From Locusta migratoria (lineage: Eukaryota > Arthropoda > Insecta > Orthoptera > Acrididae): 64,000 bases of DNA. The DNA lies in NCBI GenBank assembly GCA_026315105.1, contig CM048751.1:341480649-341544648 (forward strand), given 5' to 3'. Each line of letters begins with the position of its first letter. The first letter of the stretch is position 1. Below are positions 32,389 to 42,305 of this stretch, piece by piece. A model generated the notes under the pieces. That model worked only from the letters and a program-made list of their open reading frames with translations, was not told the DNA's origin and made no database searches. A program made the translations under genes and the position numbers.

Positions 32389-33706
32389 TATCTACATCTA
32401 CATATATACTCCACAATTCACCGTAAGGTGCGTAGCGGAGGGTACACTGTACCACTACTAGGCATTTCCTTTCCTATTCCACTCCCAAATTGAACGAGGA
32501 AAAAAAGAATGCCTATATGCCTCCGTACTAGCCCTAATTTCTCTTATCTTGTCTTTGTGATCTTTTCGCGAAATGTAAGTGGGGGGCAGCAAGATCGTAC
32601 TACACTCAGCTTCAAATTCCGGCCTCTAAATTTACTTAATAGAAATTCTCGAAAAGAACGTCGTCTTTCTTCCAGCGATCCCCAATTGAGTTGCCGGAGC
32701 ATTTCCGTGACACTCACGCATTGGTCGAACCTACCGGTAACAAACCTAGCTGCTCGCCTCTGAACTGCTTCTATGTCTTCCTTTAAACTGATCTGCTGCG
32801 GGTCCCAAATACTTGAGCAATACTCAAGACGTTGTCGTACAAGCATTTTATACGCGGTCTCCTTTACAGGTGAAGTACACCTTCCCAAAATTCTCCCAAT
32901 AAACCGAAGTTGGCTGTCCGCCTTACTCACAACTGTCCTTACATGTGCGTTCCATTTCATCTAGCTCTGCAGTGTTACGCCTAGATATTTGAACGACGAG
33001 ACAGCATCAAGAAGCTCACTACTAATGCTGTATTCGAACATTATAGGATTGTTTTTTCTACTCATGCGCATCACCTTACATTTTTCTACATTGAGAGCTA
33101 GCTGCCATTCTCCGCAGCAACTAGAAATTTTGTCTAAGTCATCCTGTATGCTATTACAGTCAGTTACAGACGACACCCTCCCATACACTACAGCATCATC
33201 AGCAAACAGCCGCAAATTACAACTTACTCTGTCCATCGGATCATTTATATAGATAGAAAATAATAGCGGTCCTATCACACTCCCCAGGGGCACGCCTGAC
33301 GATACCGTAGTCTCTGATGAACACTCGCTGTCGAGAACAACGTACTGCGTTCTATTACTTAGGAAGTCTTCCAGCCAGTCACAAATCTGTGAACCTATTC
33401 CATAAGCTCGTATCTTCGTTAGCAGTCTTCAGTGTGGCACCTTTTTGAAGTCGAGAAACACACAATCCGCCTGTTGCCCTTCGTCCATGGCTTGCAAGAT
33501 GTCATATGAGAAAAGGGCAAGCTGAGTTTCACATAAACGATGTTTCCTAAACCCGTGCTGATTCATGGAAAGAAGCTTTTCCGTTTCAAGGAAATTTACT
33601 ATATGCGAACTGAGAATATGCTCCAAAATCCTACATGAAACTGATGTCAACGATATTGGCCTGTAATTCTCTTTCGTTTCTTATAAACGGGAGTCACCTG
33701 CGCTTT
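32389..33706 (-). pseudogene. CR1-like LINE 'A', 3' half
   Basis: Minus strand, 5' to 3': SCRILEHILSSHIVNFLETE and NQHGFRKHRLCETQLALFSY (33650-33429), PLGSVIGPLLFSIYIND and NLRLFADDAVVYGRV (33293-33150), then QLRFIGRILGRC, RLEYCSSIWDPQQISLKEDI and VQRRAARFVTGR (32960-32600). Single frameshifts separate the blocks. The 3' end at 32389 has the family tail (ATCTACATCTACATATATAC). The 5' remainder is displaced by a LINE 'B' insertion and resumes at about 34402-34443. Confidence 0.9.
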
Positions 33707-34401
33707 TTTCTACATCTACATAGATACTCTGCAAATCACATTTAAGTGCCTGGCAGAGGGTTAATTAACCACTTTCATAACTTTTCTCTACCGTTCCATT
33801 CTCTAATAGCGCGCGGGAAGAAAGAACACCTAAATCGTTCCGTTTTCGATCTGATTTCTCTTATTTTATTGGGATGGTCATGTCTCCCTCAGTAGGTGAG
33901 TGCTAGCAAAATATTTTCACATTCAAAAGTAAAAGTCGGTGATTGAAACTTCGCAAACAGATCACGCCGCAATGAATAACGTCTTTCTTTTAATGATTTC
34001 CACCCCAATTCGCGCAACATTTCCGTGACGCTTTGCCCTCCGCAACGTGATAAAACAAAACGAGCTGCCCTTCTCTGAACCTTCTCAATATCTTCCGTCA
34101 GTCCCACCTGGTGAGGGTCCCACAAGGGGCAACAGTACTCCAGGAGAGGACGCACAAGTGTGATATAGGCAGTCTCTTTGGTGGAGCTGGTGCATCTTCG
34201 AAGCGTTCTGCCAATGAAACGTAACCTTTGGTTCGCCTTCCCCACAATATTTTCTGTGTGTTCTCTCCAGTGAAAGTTGTTCGTAATTGTAACTCCTAGG
34301 TATTTGGTAGAATTTACGACCTTAAGGTTTGACTGATTTATCGCGTAATTGAAGTTCAGTGGATTTCTTTTAGTGGTCATGTGTATTACTTCACACTTTT
34401 C
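33707..34401 (-). pseudogene. CR1-like LINE 'B', 3' part, nested in LINE 'A'
   Basis: An uninterrupted minus-strand frame (34404-33889) reads EKCEVIHMTTKRNPLNF, NSTKYLGVTITNNFHW, QRLRFIGRTLRRCTSSTKET, LLEYCCPLWDPHQVGLTEDI and QRRAARFVLSRCGGQS. It is the best-preserved LINE 'B' copy here and one of the less decayed. The 3' end is at 33707 (CTACATCTACATAGATACTC). LINE 'A' sequence flanks both sides. Confidence 0.9.
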
Positions 34402-34484
34402 CAATCACTAGGAACTTTGCGCTGAATTAAAGATTCGCGATTCGCTCCCTGTATTTTATTGGGGTAGACGTCGCCGGCACTCAC

Positions 34485-34668
34485 CGACGGCGCCGCGGAT
34501 GCCGCTAGCGGCGGCGTTCCCGACGTCGCTGACGGCGTCCAGCGCCCTGCCGACGCCGCTGCTGGCCACGTCGGCCACGCCCGACGCCAGCTGTGCTCCG
34601 TGCTTCAGCGGGGAGAACGCGCCCGCCTCCTGCCCGCTCCACAGCAACAGCGCGACCGCGACGCACAC
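34485..34668 (-). CDS. Secreted phospholipase A2 (group III-like), signal-peptide exon
   Basis: This is an internal coding exon of 184 bp in a GC-rich island. On the minus strand it is preceded by an acceptor (gtggtgattgcag) and followed by a donor (g|gtgagtgcc). It reads 61 codons in phase 0 and ends on the first base of a codon. The translation opens with a hydrophobic run (CVAVALLLW), then a small-residue stretch ending EAGA before FSPLK, which looks like a signal peptide and cleavage site. The rest is an Ala/Gly/Ser/Val-rich segment. An in-frame TGA lies just upstream of the acceptor, so the initiator Met must be in an earlier exon further right, which I could not find. The exon end phase fits the exon at 11127-11336 exactly. 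A hAT element lies 65 bp upstream and a LINE about 40 bp downstream. Secretion is inferred from the hydrophobic start. Confidence 0.72.
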
Positions 34669-34833
34669 CTGCAATCACCACAACACGATGCGAATGCCAG
34701 GAGCCTCAACAGTCCTCTCCAGAGACCGACAAGCAGTGGCGTAGCTATGTCACCGAGCGCCCCGGGGCAAAAATGACATTGGGGCCCTCTTTAAATTAAA
34801 ACTGTACACCGATGCAAAACCATTTCATTAGCT

Positions 34834-35270
34834 AGAATGAAACTTCACTCTGCAGCGGAGTGTGCGCTGATGTGAAACTTCCTGGCAGATTAAAATTGTG
34901 TGCCGGAACCGGGACTCGAACCTGGGACCTTTGCCTTTCGCGGGCAAGCGCACTACCAACTGTGCTATCCCGACACGACTCACGATGCCGCCTCACAACT
35001 TCACTTCCGCCAGTACCCCGCCTCCTACTTTCCAAACTTCACTCCACCATATCCTTTCTTCCAGGAGTGCTAGTCTTGCGTGTTTGCAGGAGAGCTTCTG
35101 TGAAGTTTGGAAAGTAGGAGGCGGGGTACTGGCGGAAGTGAAGTTGTGAGGCGGCATCGTGAGTCGTGTCGGGATAGCACAGTCGGTAGTGCGCTTGCCC
35201 GCGAAAGGCAAAGGTCCCAGGTTCGAGTCCCGGTTCCGGCACACAATTTTAACCTTCCAGGAAGTTTCAT
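34834..35270. mobile_element. Palindromic element with mirrored tRNA-like units
   Basis: The arms at about 34874-35042 and 35100-35270 are near-perfect reverse complements around a ~57-bp spacer, so identical peptides appear on both strands. Each arm holds a tRNA-like unit: left on minus (about 34898-34972), right on plus (about 35166-35242). The unit has GATAGCACAGTCGGTAGTGC (A-box-like, D-arm-like) and GGTTCGAGTCCC (B box), and a paired 7-base acceptor-like stem GTCGGGA/TTCCGGC. The flanking duplication is TTCATTAGCT at 34824-34833 and 35271-35280. The left end carries about 34 bp (CACTCTGCAGCGGAGTG) absent from the right. Confidence 0.85.
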
Positions 35271-36150
35271 TTCATTAGCTCCTTACCGCCCACCGGAAGA
35301 AATAATAAGACAAACCTAAATACTGCTAAGTAAATTATGTGTCACGCAGCAGATAATATAGTTACAACTGTAAAAGTGTTTGTTTGGTATGCTTTTACGC
35401 AAAAATTACTGGGTGCATTTGGAGGACATTTTGCCGAGGGATAGAGTTGGACCTGGGCAGGACATGCACGTAAAACGACTCCATGCTCCATACCGATCAG
35501 CCTTATTTCGTTGATAGCCCAGTCAAAGAAAGAAAATAGGGGAAATAGTCGTGTAGGATGGTTTCAGCAAAAGAAAGTTGCCGGATTTTGTATGATGAAA
35601 CACTTTGTATCGAGCCGTGCCGCTACCAGGCTGCATGAAGTAATAAGTAAAATAACTTAAATCGACATCTTCGCTTATTATCACTGGGGTAGAGGCAGCG
35701 TCTAGAATGCACAATTCACTATCGTGACAAAGTAACCATATTTTCTCTTCTTCTTGCATGCATTTCAGAGTGCAGTTGGTTACAGCACTTTATTGGGATC
35801 TATGATTAAGGAGCACACCCTTTGAGGAATTCACTACATAAACAATTTAGTTACCATAATAATACCATTCTGTAATAATACATTGTAGAAGCTTCATATT
35901 CAAATGTCACTCCGTGTAATTTCAAGCACACTGCTAGTAATTCACTGCCATTTACTGTTATATCGCAAAGATTGGCAGCCATGGCAACTCCGACTTCAAC
36001 CGACGACACACTAACGGTAGCAGCGTCCACGTCTCAGTAATAGACATTGTTATGTTTATATTCTGAGGTGGGAGTAATATTTGGATTTCACTTCATGCGT
36101 TTGAGGTTTGTTGCTCAGGGTTCAAAAAGTTAAAAGTTGAAAATCCTCCA

Positions 36151-36354
36151 TTCAAATGTTCAAATGTCTGTAAATCTATCGGACCAAACTGCGTGGTCAT
36201 CAGTCCGTAAGCTTACAAACTACTTAAACCTAGGTAAGATAACCTACGGACAAACACTCACACCCATGCCCCAGGGAGGACTCGAACCTCCACGGCGAGC
36301 AACCGCGCGCTCCGCAGCGAGGTGCTTTAGACCGCTCGACTACTCCACCGCGGC
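36151..36354 (-). mobile_element. tRNA-derived SINE (second subfamily)
   Basis: Reverse-strand copy with GGAGGACTCGAACCTCCACG (B-box side) and CCGCGGCA end. The body TGCGTGGTCATCAGTCCGTA is shared with the copy at 48715. Target duplication AATCCTCCA at 36142-36150 and 36355-36363. Confidence 0.92.
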
Positions 36355-36970
36355 AATCCTCCAGTCAACGAAAGTGTTATATACAGTATATCGCCAAGAA
36401 GAAGTACTGTAGAGTAAATGTATTTTCAGTATTTTGAGGTGGTCGATCCTTCGCACTGTGTGGAGTGGCGCGCCGCTACACTGCGAAGGCGCTGTGAGCA
36501 GCTTTGATGCTGCCCCTACTTCTGCTGCAACGCCGACTGAAGTCTGCTGATTGTTGTACACAGCGACTGGCGGCTTGGAAGGTCAGCAGCACCACCGAGC
36601 GGCGTCTTATGAAGCCCCCATTAAACGCAAAGTTCCGCCACCCCGTGGCCCAGTGCGGCTACTGTGGGACACTTAGTTTGAGGGCAGGTGGTGATAATGG
36701 ACGGTAATGGTGGGGGAGCAAAAACAAAACATCGATAGTGTAACTTTTTTCAAACGTCGCTCACAGAGGCCCAGGGGGCCCCCTTGAGCTCGGGGCCCCG
36801 GGGCACTGCCCCGCCTAGCCCTATGATAGCTACGCCACTGCCGACAAGCTACAAGAGGCGCAGCCAAAAGGAAAGGAAGCCTGCGGCGCGGGCGTCACGC
36901 CACGTGATCACTAAGTCCTGAGCGACACCTCGAAAAGAGAAGGCCGCGTTTGACGTTATGCGGAGAAAAG

Positions 36971-38271
36971 TAAAACTTCTGAATAACGGACGCCAATGGG
37001 GAAAATAAAACTGTCCGCTTTTAAGAAGTATCCGCTGTTAAGAAAAGGATAAAATACAAAATCTGGTGGCCGGTTCGGATGACGAAAATCTCGGATAAAA
37101 CCAAAGTCTCCTGTTTTCAAGTGTGAAACACACTGTATTGCGTCAATACCGCGAGTGCCAAGCCGCTTCTTGAACCGATCCAGCCAGCTATCATTTCCGT
37201 GGAATTCTTACTCCTTTTCTCATAAAAGGTCAACGCTTTTCGACGAAGTAGAGGACCTTAGCTAGCACGCCTTTGGTTCTTGTTTGTCCATGACACAAAA
37301 ATAAAACCTCTTCTAAGTGAGGCTGTGATCTTTTTCTCATTCTTTTCGAGATTTCATTGCGCTGCTTGACGATTGAATGGAACAAAGTGTTTAAATTTCA
37401 GATCAATTTGTTTTTCAATCAGTAATCGCACTCATACCAACGTTCAAATCCGCAGCAACTTTCGCGGGTGGCTCACCAGCATCAATTTTCTGCAAAGTGC
37501 GAATCTTTTGTTACTACGGGATCACATTATTTTTTTCGTTTCGCACACGTAGTTAGCCTTTTTTTTTTTTCCACCTGCACTCGAATGATTACTTTCTTGG
37601 TACCGTATTTGGTCACTTTTATCTCTGGGCATTTTAAAGCATGTAGCGCGGGCACGAAACTTCAAATCGAAAACAGACAGACGAACGACAGAAAAAACAC
37701 TCAAGACGCATTAGACAAAGCTTTTGACTTTTGAAACCAGGCTGAGGCAGTCATCGAATGAAAACATTCGATACACCTATCGCCTCTCCCCTGTCCTACC
37801 CAAGCCCACGCTGCAACACAACAGTGCGTTAACTATTAAACGCTTGGCTTCGTCTGATGTACCGACAACAGGCGGAAAGTATTTGGCGCCGCACTCTCAT
37901 TGTCTGTTTCTGCGCTGCATAAACCAATACTGTACGTACTGTACTTCCAAGAACTTCCAATAGATGGCAATGCCACGAAACCACGCAATATGAGCAAGAA
38001 ACACGCAAAATCTTCAATCAACACACGTTGGAATTCACGACACTCAGACTTTTGACACACAAGACTTCACTGATTCTTTCACGCTGTCCGTTATTTGGAA
38101 GTTTTGATTGTTGTTGTGGGACATATTACGGTGTCCGTGGCCGTTATTAAGAATGTCCGCTATTCGGAATAATTTTACCATAAGGGCTAATGTTGTTTTG
38201 CAGGGCAATTTGAAAATGTCCGCTATTGAGAGGAGTCCGCTATAGGGAAGTGTCCGTTAAGGGAAGTTTTT
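36971..38271 (-). pseudogene. pogo/Tigger-like transposon relic with CENP-B-type domain
   Basis: Ends share AAAACTTC...AACGGAC in inverted orientation, and subterminal GTCCGCTATT/GTCCGTTA motifs repeat several times. On the minus strand between about 37470 and 37090 the reading QKIDAGEPPAKVAADLNVG matches the N-terminal helix-turn-helix of CENP-B/pogo transposases, and further on DSWLDRFKKRLGTRGID matches the second DNA-binding module. Stops and frameshifts are frequent and no DDE domain is found. The right end directly abuts LINE sequence. Confidence 0.65.
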
Positions 38272-38745
38272 GAACATCTATATCCGTACTCCGCAAGCCA
38301 CCTGACGGTATATGGCGGAGGGTACCTGAGTACCACTATCAGTTCTCCCTCATATTCCAGTCTCGTATTGTTCGCGGCAAGAAAGACTGTTGGCATGCCT
38401 CTGCCTGGGCTCTAATTTCTTCGATTTTATCCTCATGATCTCTTCGCAAGATATAGGTAGGAGGGAACAATATACTGCTTGACTAATCGGTAAAGGTGTT
38501 CTCAAACTTCGACAAAAGCCCGTACTGAGCTACAGAGCATCTCTCTTGCAGAGTGTTCCACTAGAGTTTATCGATCATTTCCATAACGCTTTCACGATTA
38601 CTAAATGATCTTGTAACGAAGCGCACTGCTCTCTGTTGCATCTTCTCTACTTCCTCTGTCACCCCCACCAGGTACAGGTCCCACACAAGTGATCAGTATT
38701 CAAACAGCGGGCGAACAAGTGTACTGTAACCTACTTACTTTGTTT
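38272..38745 (-). pseudogene. Divergent CR1-like LINE 3' end
   Basis: Reverse-strand LINE tail related to families 'A' and 'B': ATCTATATCCGTACTCCGCA, GGCGGAGGGTACC, and TTCTCTACTTCCTCTGTCAC aligned with their homologous segments. It is more decayed than other copies and lacks a continuous frame. Confidence 0.7.
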
Positions 38746-38789
38746 TCGGACTGCATTTCCTTACAATCGCGTAGCTGATTCGCTGGCCC

Positions 38790-39072
38790 CTAGGACACGG
38801 CAACTACGACCTGGTCTCAGCTACACGATCGCGACCTACTCCGTGTGACGTCAAATGAGAGTGCCGCTGCCTTCTCTTTCCATGCTGTGGGTCTGAGCCA
38901 ACGCGATCGAGTAGCTGACTGGCTGCTAGGCACAGCCCACAGTGATCTGGCTAGTCACTCAGCTACGCGATCGTGGCCTACTCTGCTTGATGTCAGATGA
39001 TAGTGCCGCGGCCTTCACTTGCCTTGCCGTTGGCCTGAGCCAACGTGATCGAGTAGCTAACTGGCTGCTAGG
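38790..39072. repeat. CpG-rich tandem repeat, ~145-bp unit, 2 copies
   Basis: Two adjacent units, about 38785-38925 and 38926-39072. Each begins with a CTCAGCTACRCGATCG block and ends GAGCCAACGYGATCGAGTAG, so each is also partly palindromic (CAGCTAC-CGATCG against GATCGAGTAGCT). Intervening GATAGTGCCGCGGCCTTC is also shared. Confidence 0.8.
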
Positions 39073-39742
39073 TACAGCCAATTTAAAATTGTAATCTTAG
39101 AGCTATCTTACAATAGCAAGTGTATGGTTTACGTTTATGTAGCAAAATGAAGATACAGAAAACAACAGGCTGCATTACACCAGTAATGTAACCAAAAATA
39201 TTGTTCCACCTGAAGAAACGTGTCTAGGAATTAATATAAAGAGTGACTGACGCAGATAATTGTGCTTTGAAGTTTTATTGTCATATATAGTCGCAGCTAC
39301 TTACCTCAGACCAATACGGACGAAATAACGTTGCACACTTTACGTACAATTGAGCAGACACCATACCCCTGTGGTGCTATCAGAGTCAGATCCTCAATGG
39401 TCACTTAAATTATGCTACAGATATATACACAGATACATATGGGGTAGTATCACAGTCTAACACACATAGCCACGACACTCACTGTTGTGAAAGTTGTTCC
39501 CAACGGATGATGCAAAGTAATAAGTATGGAAAAAAATTCCTTTTGGAAAGACATCGAACTGATACAATGTTTTAATATGAAAAAAATCAGACAAGTTTGC
39601 ATTAGTTTTACATTTCATTTTTATAGAGGTGACCGATTTGGATCTTACAACAGGTCATCATCAAATTGACTTGTCTCAGCACCAACATGAGACAAATCGA
39701 TCTGAAAATAATCTGAGGTAAGATCTAAACCTTTATAAAAGA
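39073..39742. other. Non-genic; possible Penelope-like end
   Basis: No gene. At 39631-39668 the minus strand has TTGATGATGACCTG, then CCAAATCGGTCACC, resembling a degraded terminal motif of the kind at 14263. A ~50-bp segment at 39455-39505 repeats 25355-25405. Confidence 0.35.
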
Positions 39743-40052
39743 ATGCTGTTGTGGTCTTCAGTCTGCAGACTGGTCTGATTCAGTTCTTCAGGCTACCCTG
39801 TCCTGTGCAATGGTCTTCAAGAACGGTAACCTACATCCTGGTTACTGCATTCGTACCTCGGTCTTCCTCTACGATTTTTAACCCACACACTTCCTTCCAA
39901 CACTAAATTGTCGATTCCTTGATGTCTCAGAATTTGTTCCAACAACCGATCCCTTCTCTTAGTGTATGCCTTTTCTCCTCATTAGTTACGTCATACACCC
40001 GTCTAATCTTCATCATTCGTCTGTAGCACCACATTTCAGAACCTTCTATTAT
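39743..40052 (-). pseudogene. RTE-like LINE, 3' segment (split copy)
   Basis: Same family as 49482. GTTGTGGTCTTCAGTC at the 3' end, then TTGATGTCTCAGAAT and TCTTCATCATTCGTCTGTAG. Interrupted near 40050 by a 1.8-kb element and continued at 41842. Confidence 0.82.
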
Positions 40053-41841
40053 CACAGGTCGACAAATTTTGACTTTTTATCTGGGGTTTGCATGAACATA
40101 TGAATTTCTGACTAAATTGACCCTGCTGATCACAAATCTGCAGCCTGTTTCTCTGTAGCACGTCAGGTTTTTGCTCCACCACTATCATCATCATATTCAC
40201 CATTGTCTACCTCTGCGCCCAATGAAATTGGAAAGCAATTACGGGCCAATGGAAACGAAATAGAACAGTAAAGTGGTTAAAAACGAATTGGAGGAAAGGC
40301 ATATGAATTATAAGAAGCAAATGTTATGGTGGGCACTTACCAGGTAGAGGTATTACTTCCGTTTTCGTTTTCCCATGAATGAACGCTTGATATCCTTCCT
40401 CTTGTGTGTCACTTCTCCTTCATGTGTGATGGACCAACAGTATTCAGCCATCATGTTTATTCCCCAACGACCTTGATAACGATGTTCCATAGTTTTAAGT
40501 TGCTCTGATGTGTCAGCTAAATGTGACATTAGAAAATGTAGTTTTAGAGAGACCTTGCATCGTAATTGTTTAAAGAACTGTAACATGTCTTCCACTATTT
40601 CCTTGTAATCAGGCTGCTTATTCTGGCCAGGGAAACGATGCACAACATTTTTTAAACTTCTCCAAGCTGGAAGTTCTATTTCCGTCACAGAACTGTCAAA
40701 GTGCTCATCAGACATCAACTTCCTTATATCTGGTCCAACAAATATCCCTTCTTTCAACTTTGCAGCCGATAGATTTGGGAATTGCCTACACAGGTATTGG
40801 AAACAGTTTCCTGTTTTGTCCAGTGTTTTAACATACTGCTTCATGAGTCCTAATTTGATGTGCAGTGGAGGCAATAAAATATGATCTGGATTAACCAAAT
40901 GTTCATTCACTATGTTATTTGATCGCACTGTCAGATTTTGCCTCTTAGGCCACTCTCTCCTACTCCAAAGCTCATGATAAGCTCTACTGTTACATTCACA
41001 CATGTAGCAAGGCATCTTAGTGTACCTTGCTTGCTGACCAAGAAGAGTGCCAATCACTTTAAAGTCACCACAAACAAGCCACTGGTGTTCTTCGTACTTC
41101 ACATTTTGTAGAAGTATTTTCATGGTATTGTATGTCTCTTTTAAATGTACTGAATACGCAATTGGAATTGATCCTAGGTCATTTCCAATATGTAGCAACA
41201 CTGCATTCAAACTTCGCTTTGAAGAATCTATAAACTTCTTCTGTTCATGCCATACCATAGGAATTGCGAAGTTCGAGCACTTGATTTTACCTTCACTCCA
41301 TTTCCTTAACTGCTCCACACATGTATGGTACACAATGTGTGGAGCAAATCGCCGAGCTTCATGCCAAAATATGCAAAATATGACTTCTGCACAAATTTTG
41401 TTATTTGTCGACGTCTTGCACGTATCACATAATTCCCACAGATATAACAAGATGTATCTGGGCTATTCACACACTGCCTTCCTGACATTTTTAACACACC
41501 TTCAGTGAAATACCACCACTCACAAGAAAGCGCGAAAGCACCTTCTTGTAGCTGTAGCACTCACTCACTGATTTCTGTGGCGATAATGGAACGTCAGCTC
41601 AAAGCTCATTAGCCCCCTCTGCCTTCCCTTCACACAAAAATTGCAACGTTGCTACATTTCTATAGTTGTGGACACTGCATAACATAGATTTCGCAGCCAA
41701 TGGTAGGGTTGGAGGGGGGTTAGCTGTGCAGAAAAAACTGAGGGTGATGGAAAAAAACTGATATGTTTTTCATATTCAGGGGTGCAAATTTAGTAAAGAA
41801 CACCACTTACTTTCCAAACCCCAGAATCCATGTCGACCTTT
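40053..41841 (-). mobile_element. DNA element carrying a transposase-like pseudogene
   Basis: The inverted tips are AGGTCGACA at about 40056-40064 and TGTCGACCT at about 41830-41838. The flanking RTE-like LINE is split with TTATC on both sides (probable 5-bp target duplication). The interior holds the frame at 40353-41490. The superfamily is not recognised with certainty. Confidence 0.6.
40353..41490 (-). pseudogene. Transposase-like protein of an arthropod TE family, broken
   Basis: The N-terminal part (41490-41370) reads CVNSPDTSCYICGNYVIRAR and SYFAYFGMKLGD, with a CxxC pair suggesting a zinc-binding domain. A frameshift near 41375 leads into a 365-codon frame: WSEGKIKCSNFAIPMVWHEQ, SKRSLNAVLLHIG, LVCGDFKVIGTLLGQQARYT, LLPPLHIKLGLMKQYVK, LKEGIFVGPDIRKLM, YQGRWGINMMAEYCWS. 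I know this protein type only as recurrent uncharacterised TE-derived proteins in arthropods, probably DDE-type. Two segments look deleted compared with my recollection: after MVWHEQK, and between SHLADT and the TMEHRYQGRW block. So it is probably non-functional. Confidence 0.65.
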
Positions 41842-42305
41842 GTTATCTTTTTGTCTGAACTCCTCATCGTCCACGTTTCACTCCCATACAGTGCCACACT
41901 CCAGCTAATGCTTTCAGAGAGGACGTCCTAGTATTTAAAATAATATTAAATGTCAACAAACTTGGCTTCTTCAGAAACGTTTTTCTTCCCACAGCCATTC
42001 TGCATTTTATATATGCTTTTCTTCGGCCATCAGAAGTCATTTTGCTACACAAATAACAAAACTAATCTACTACTTTTATTGTCGCTTTACCTATTCTAAT
42101 TCTTTCAGCATCGACTGATTTTCATACACTACATTCCATTACCCTTGTTTTACTCTTGTTAATGTTCATTTTATACCCTCCTTTCAAGACAATGTCCATT
42201 CCGTTCAGTTGCTCTTTCATGTCCTTTGCTGTCTCTGACAGAATTACTATGTCATCGGAAAACCGCTAAGTTTTTATTTCTCCTCCCTGAACATTACTTC
42301 ACTCT
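41842..42305 (-). pseudogene. RTE-like LINE, 5' segment of split copy
   Basis: Continues 39743-40052. Minus strand includes SKMTSDGRRKAYIKCRMAVG (42052-41990), and the RT palm region near 42260 reads through a mutated FADD (GGAAAACCGC instead of GGCAAACCGC). 5' truncated at about 42305. Confidence 0.8.

Larger units (their letters stand above)
34734..36840. mobile_element. hAT-type DNA element with perfect target duplication
   Basis: The termini CAGTGGCGTAGCTATG and, inverted, CAGTGGCGTAGCTATC match, and both subterminal regions are rich in GGGGCCCC. A perfect 8-bp duplication, CCGACAAG, flanks it (34726-34733 and 36841-36848), as expected for hAT. No transposase is recognisable, so it is non-autonomous. 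It contains a palindromic tRNA-bearing element (34834-35270) and a SINE (36151-36354). It lies 65 bp upstream of the phospholipase exon acceptor. Confidence 0.9.

Noticed and set aside
34456..34674. A free-standing 72-codon small secreted protein
   Set aside because: Its apparent start is a TTG, an in-frame TGA precedes it, and the region fits an internal exon with acceptor and donor sites whose phase matches the next exon.
35166..35242. A functional tRNA gene
   Set aside because: A tRNA-like fold is present, but the anticodon loop (CGCGAAA) lacks the usual T at position 33, the T-stem has a mismatch, and the unit is mirrored inside a repetitive palindrome.
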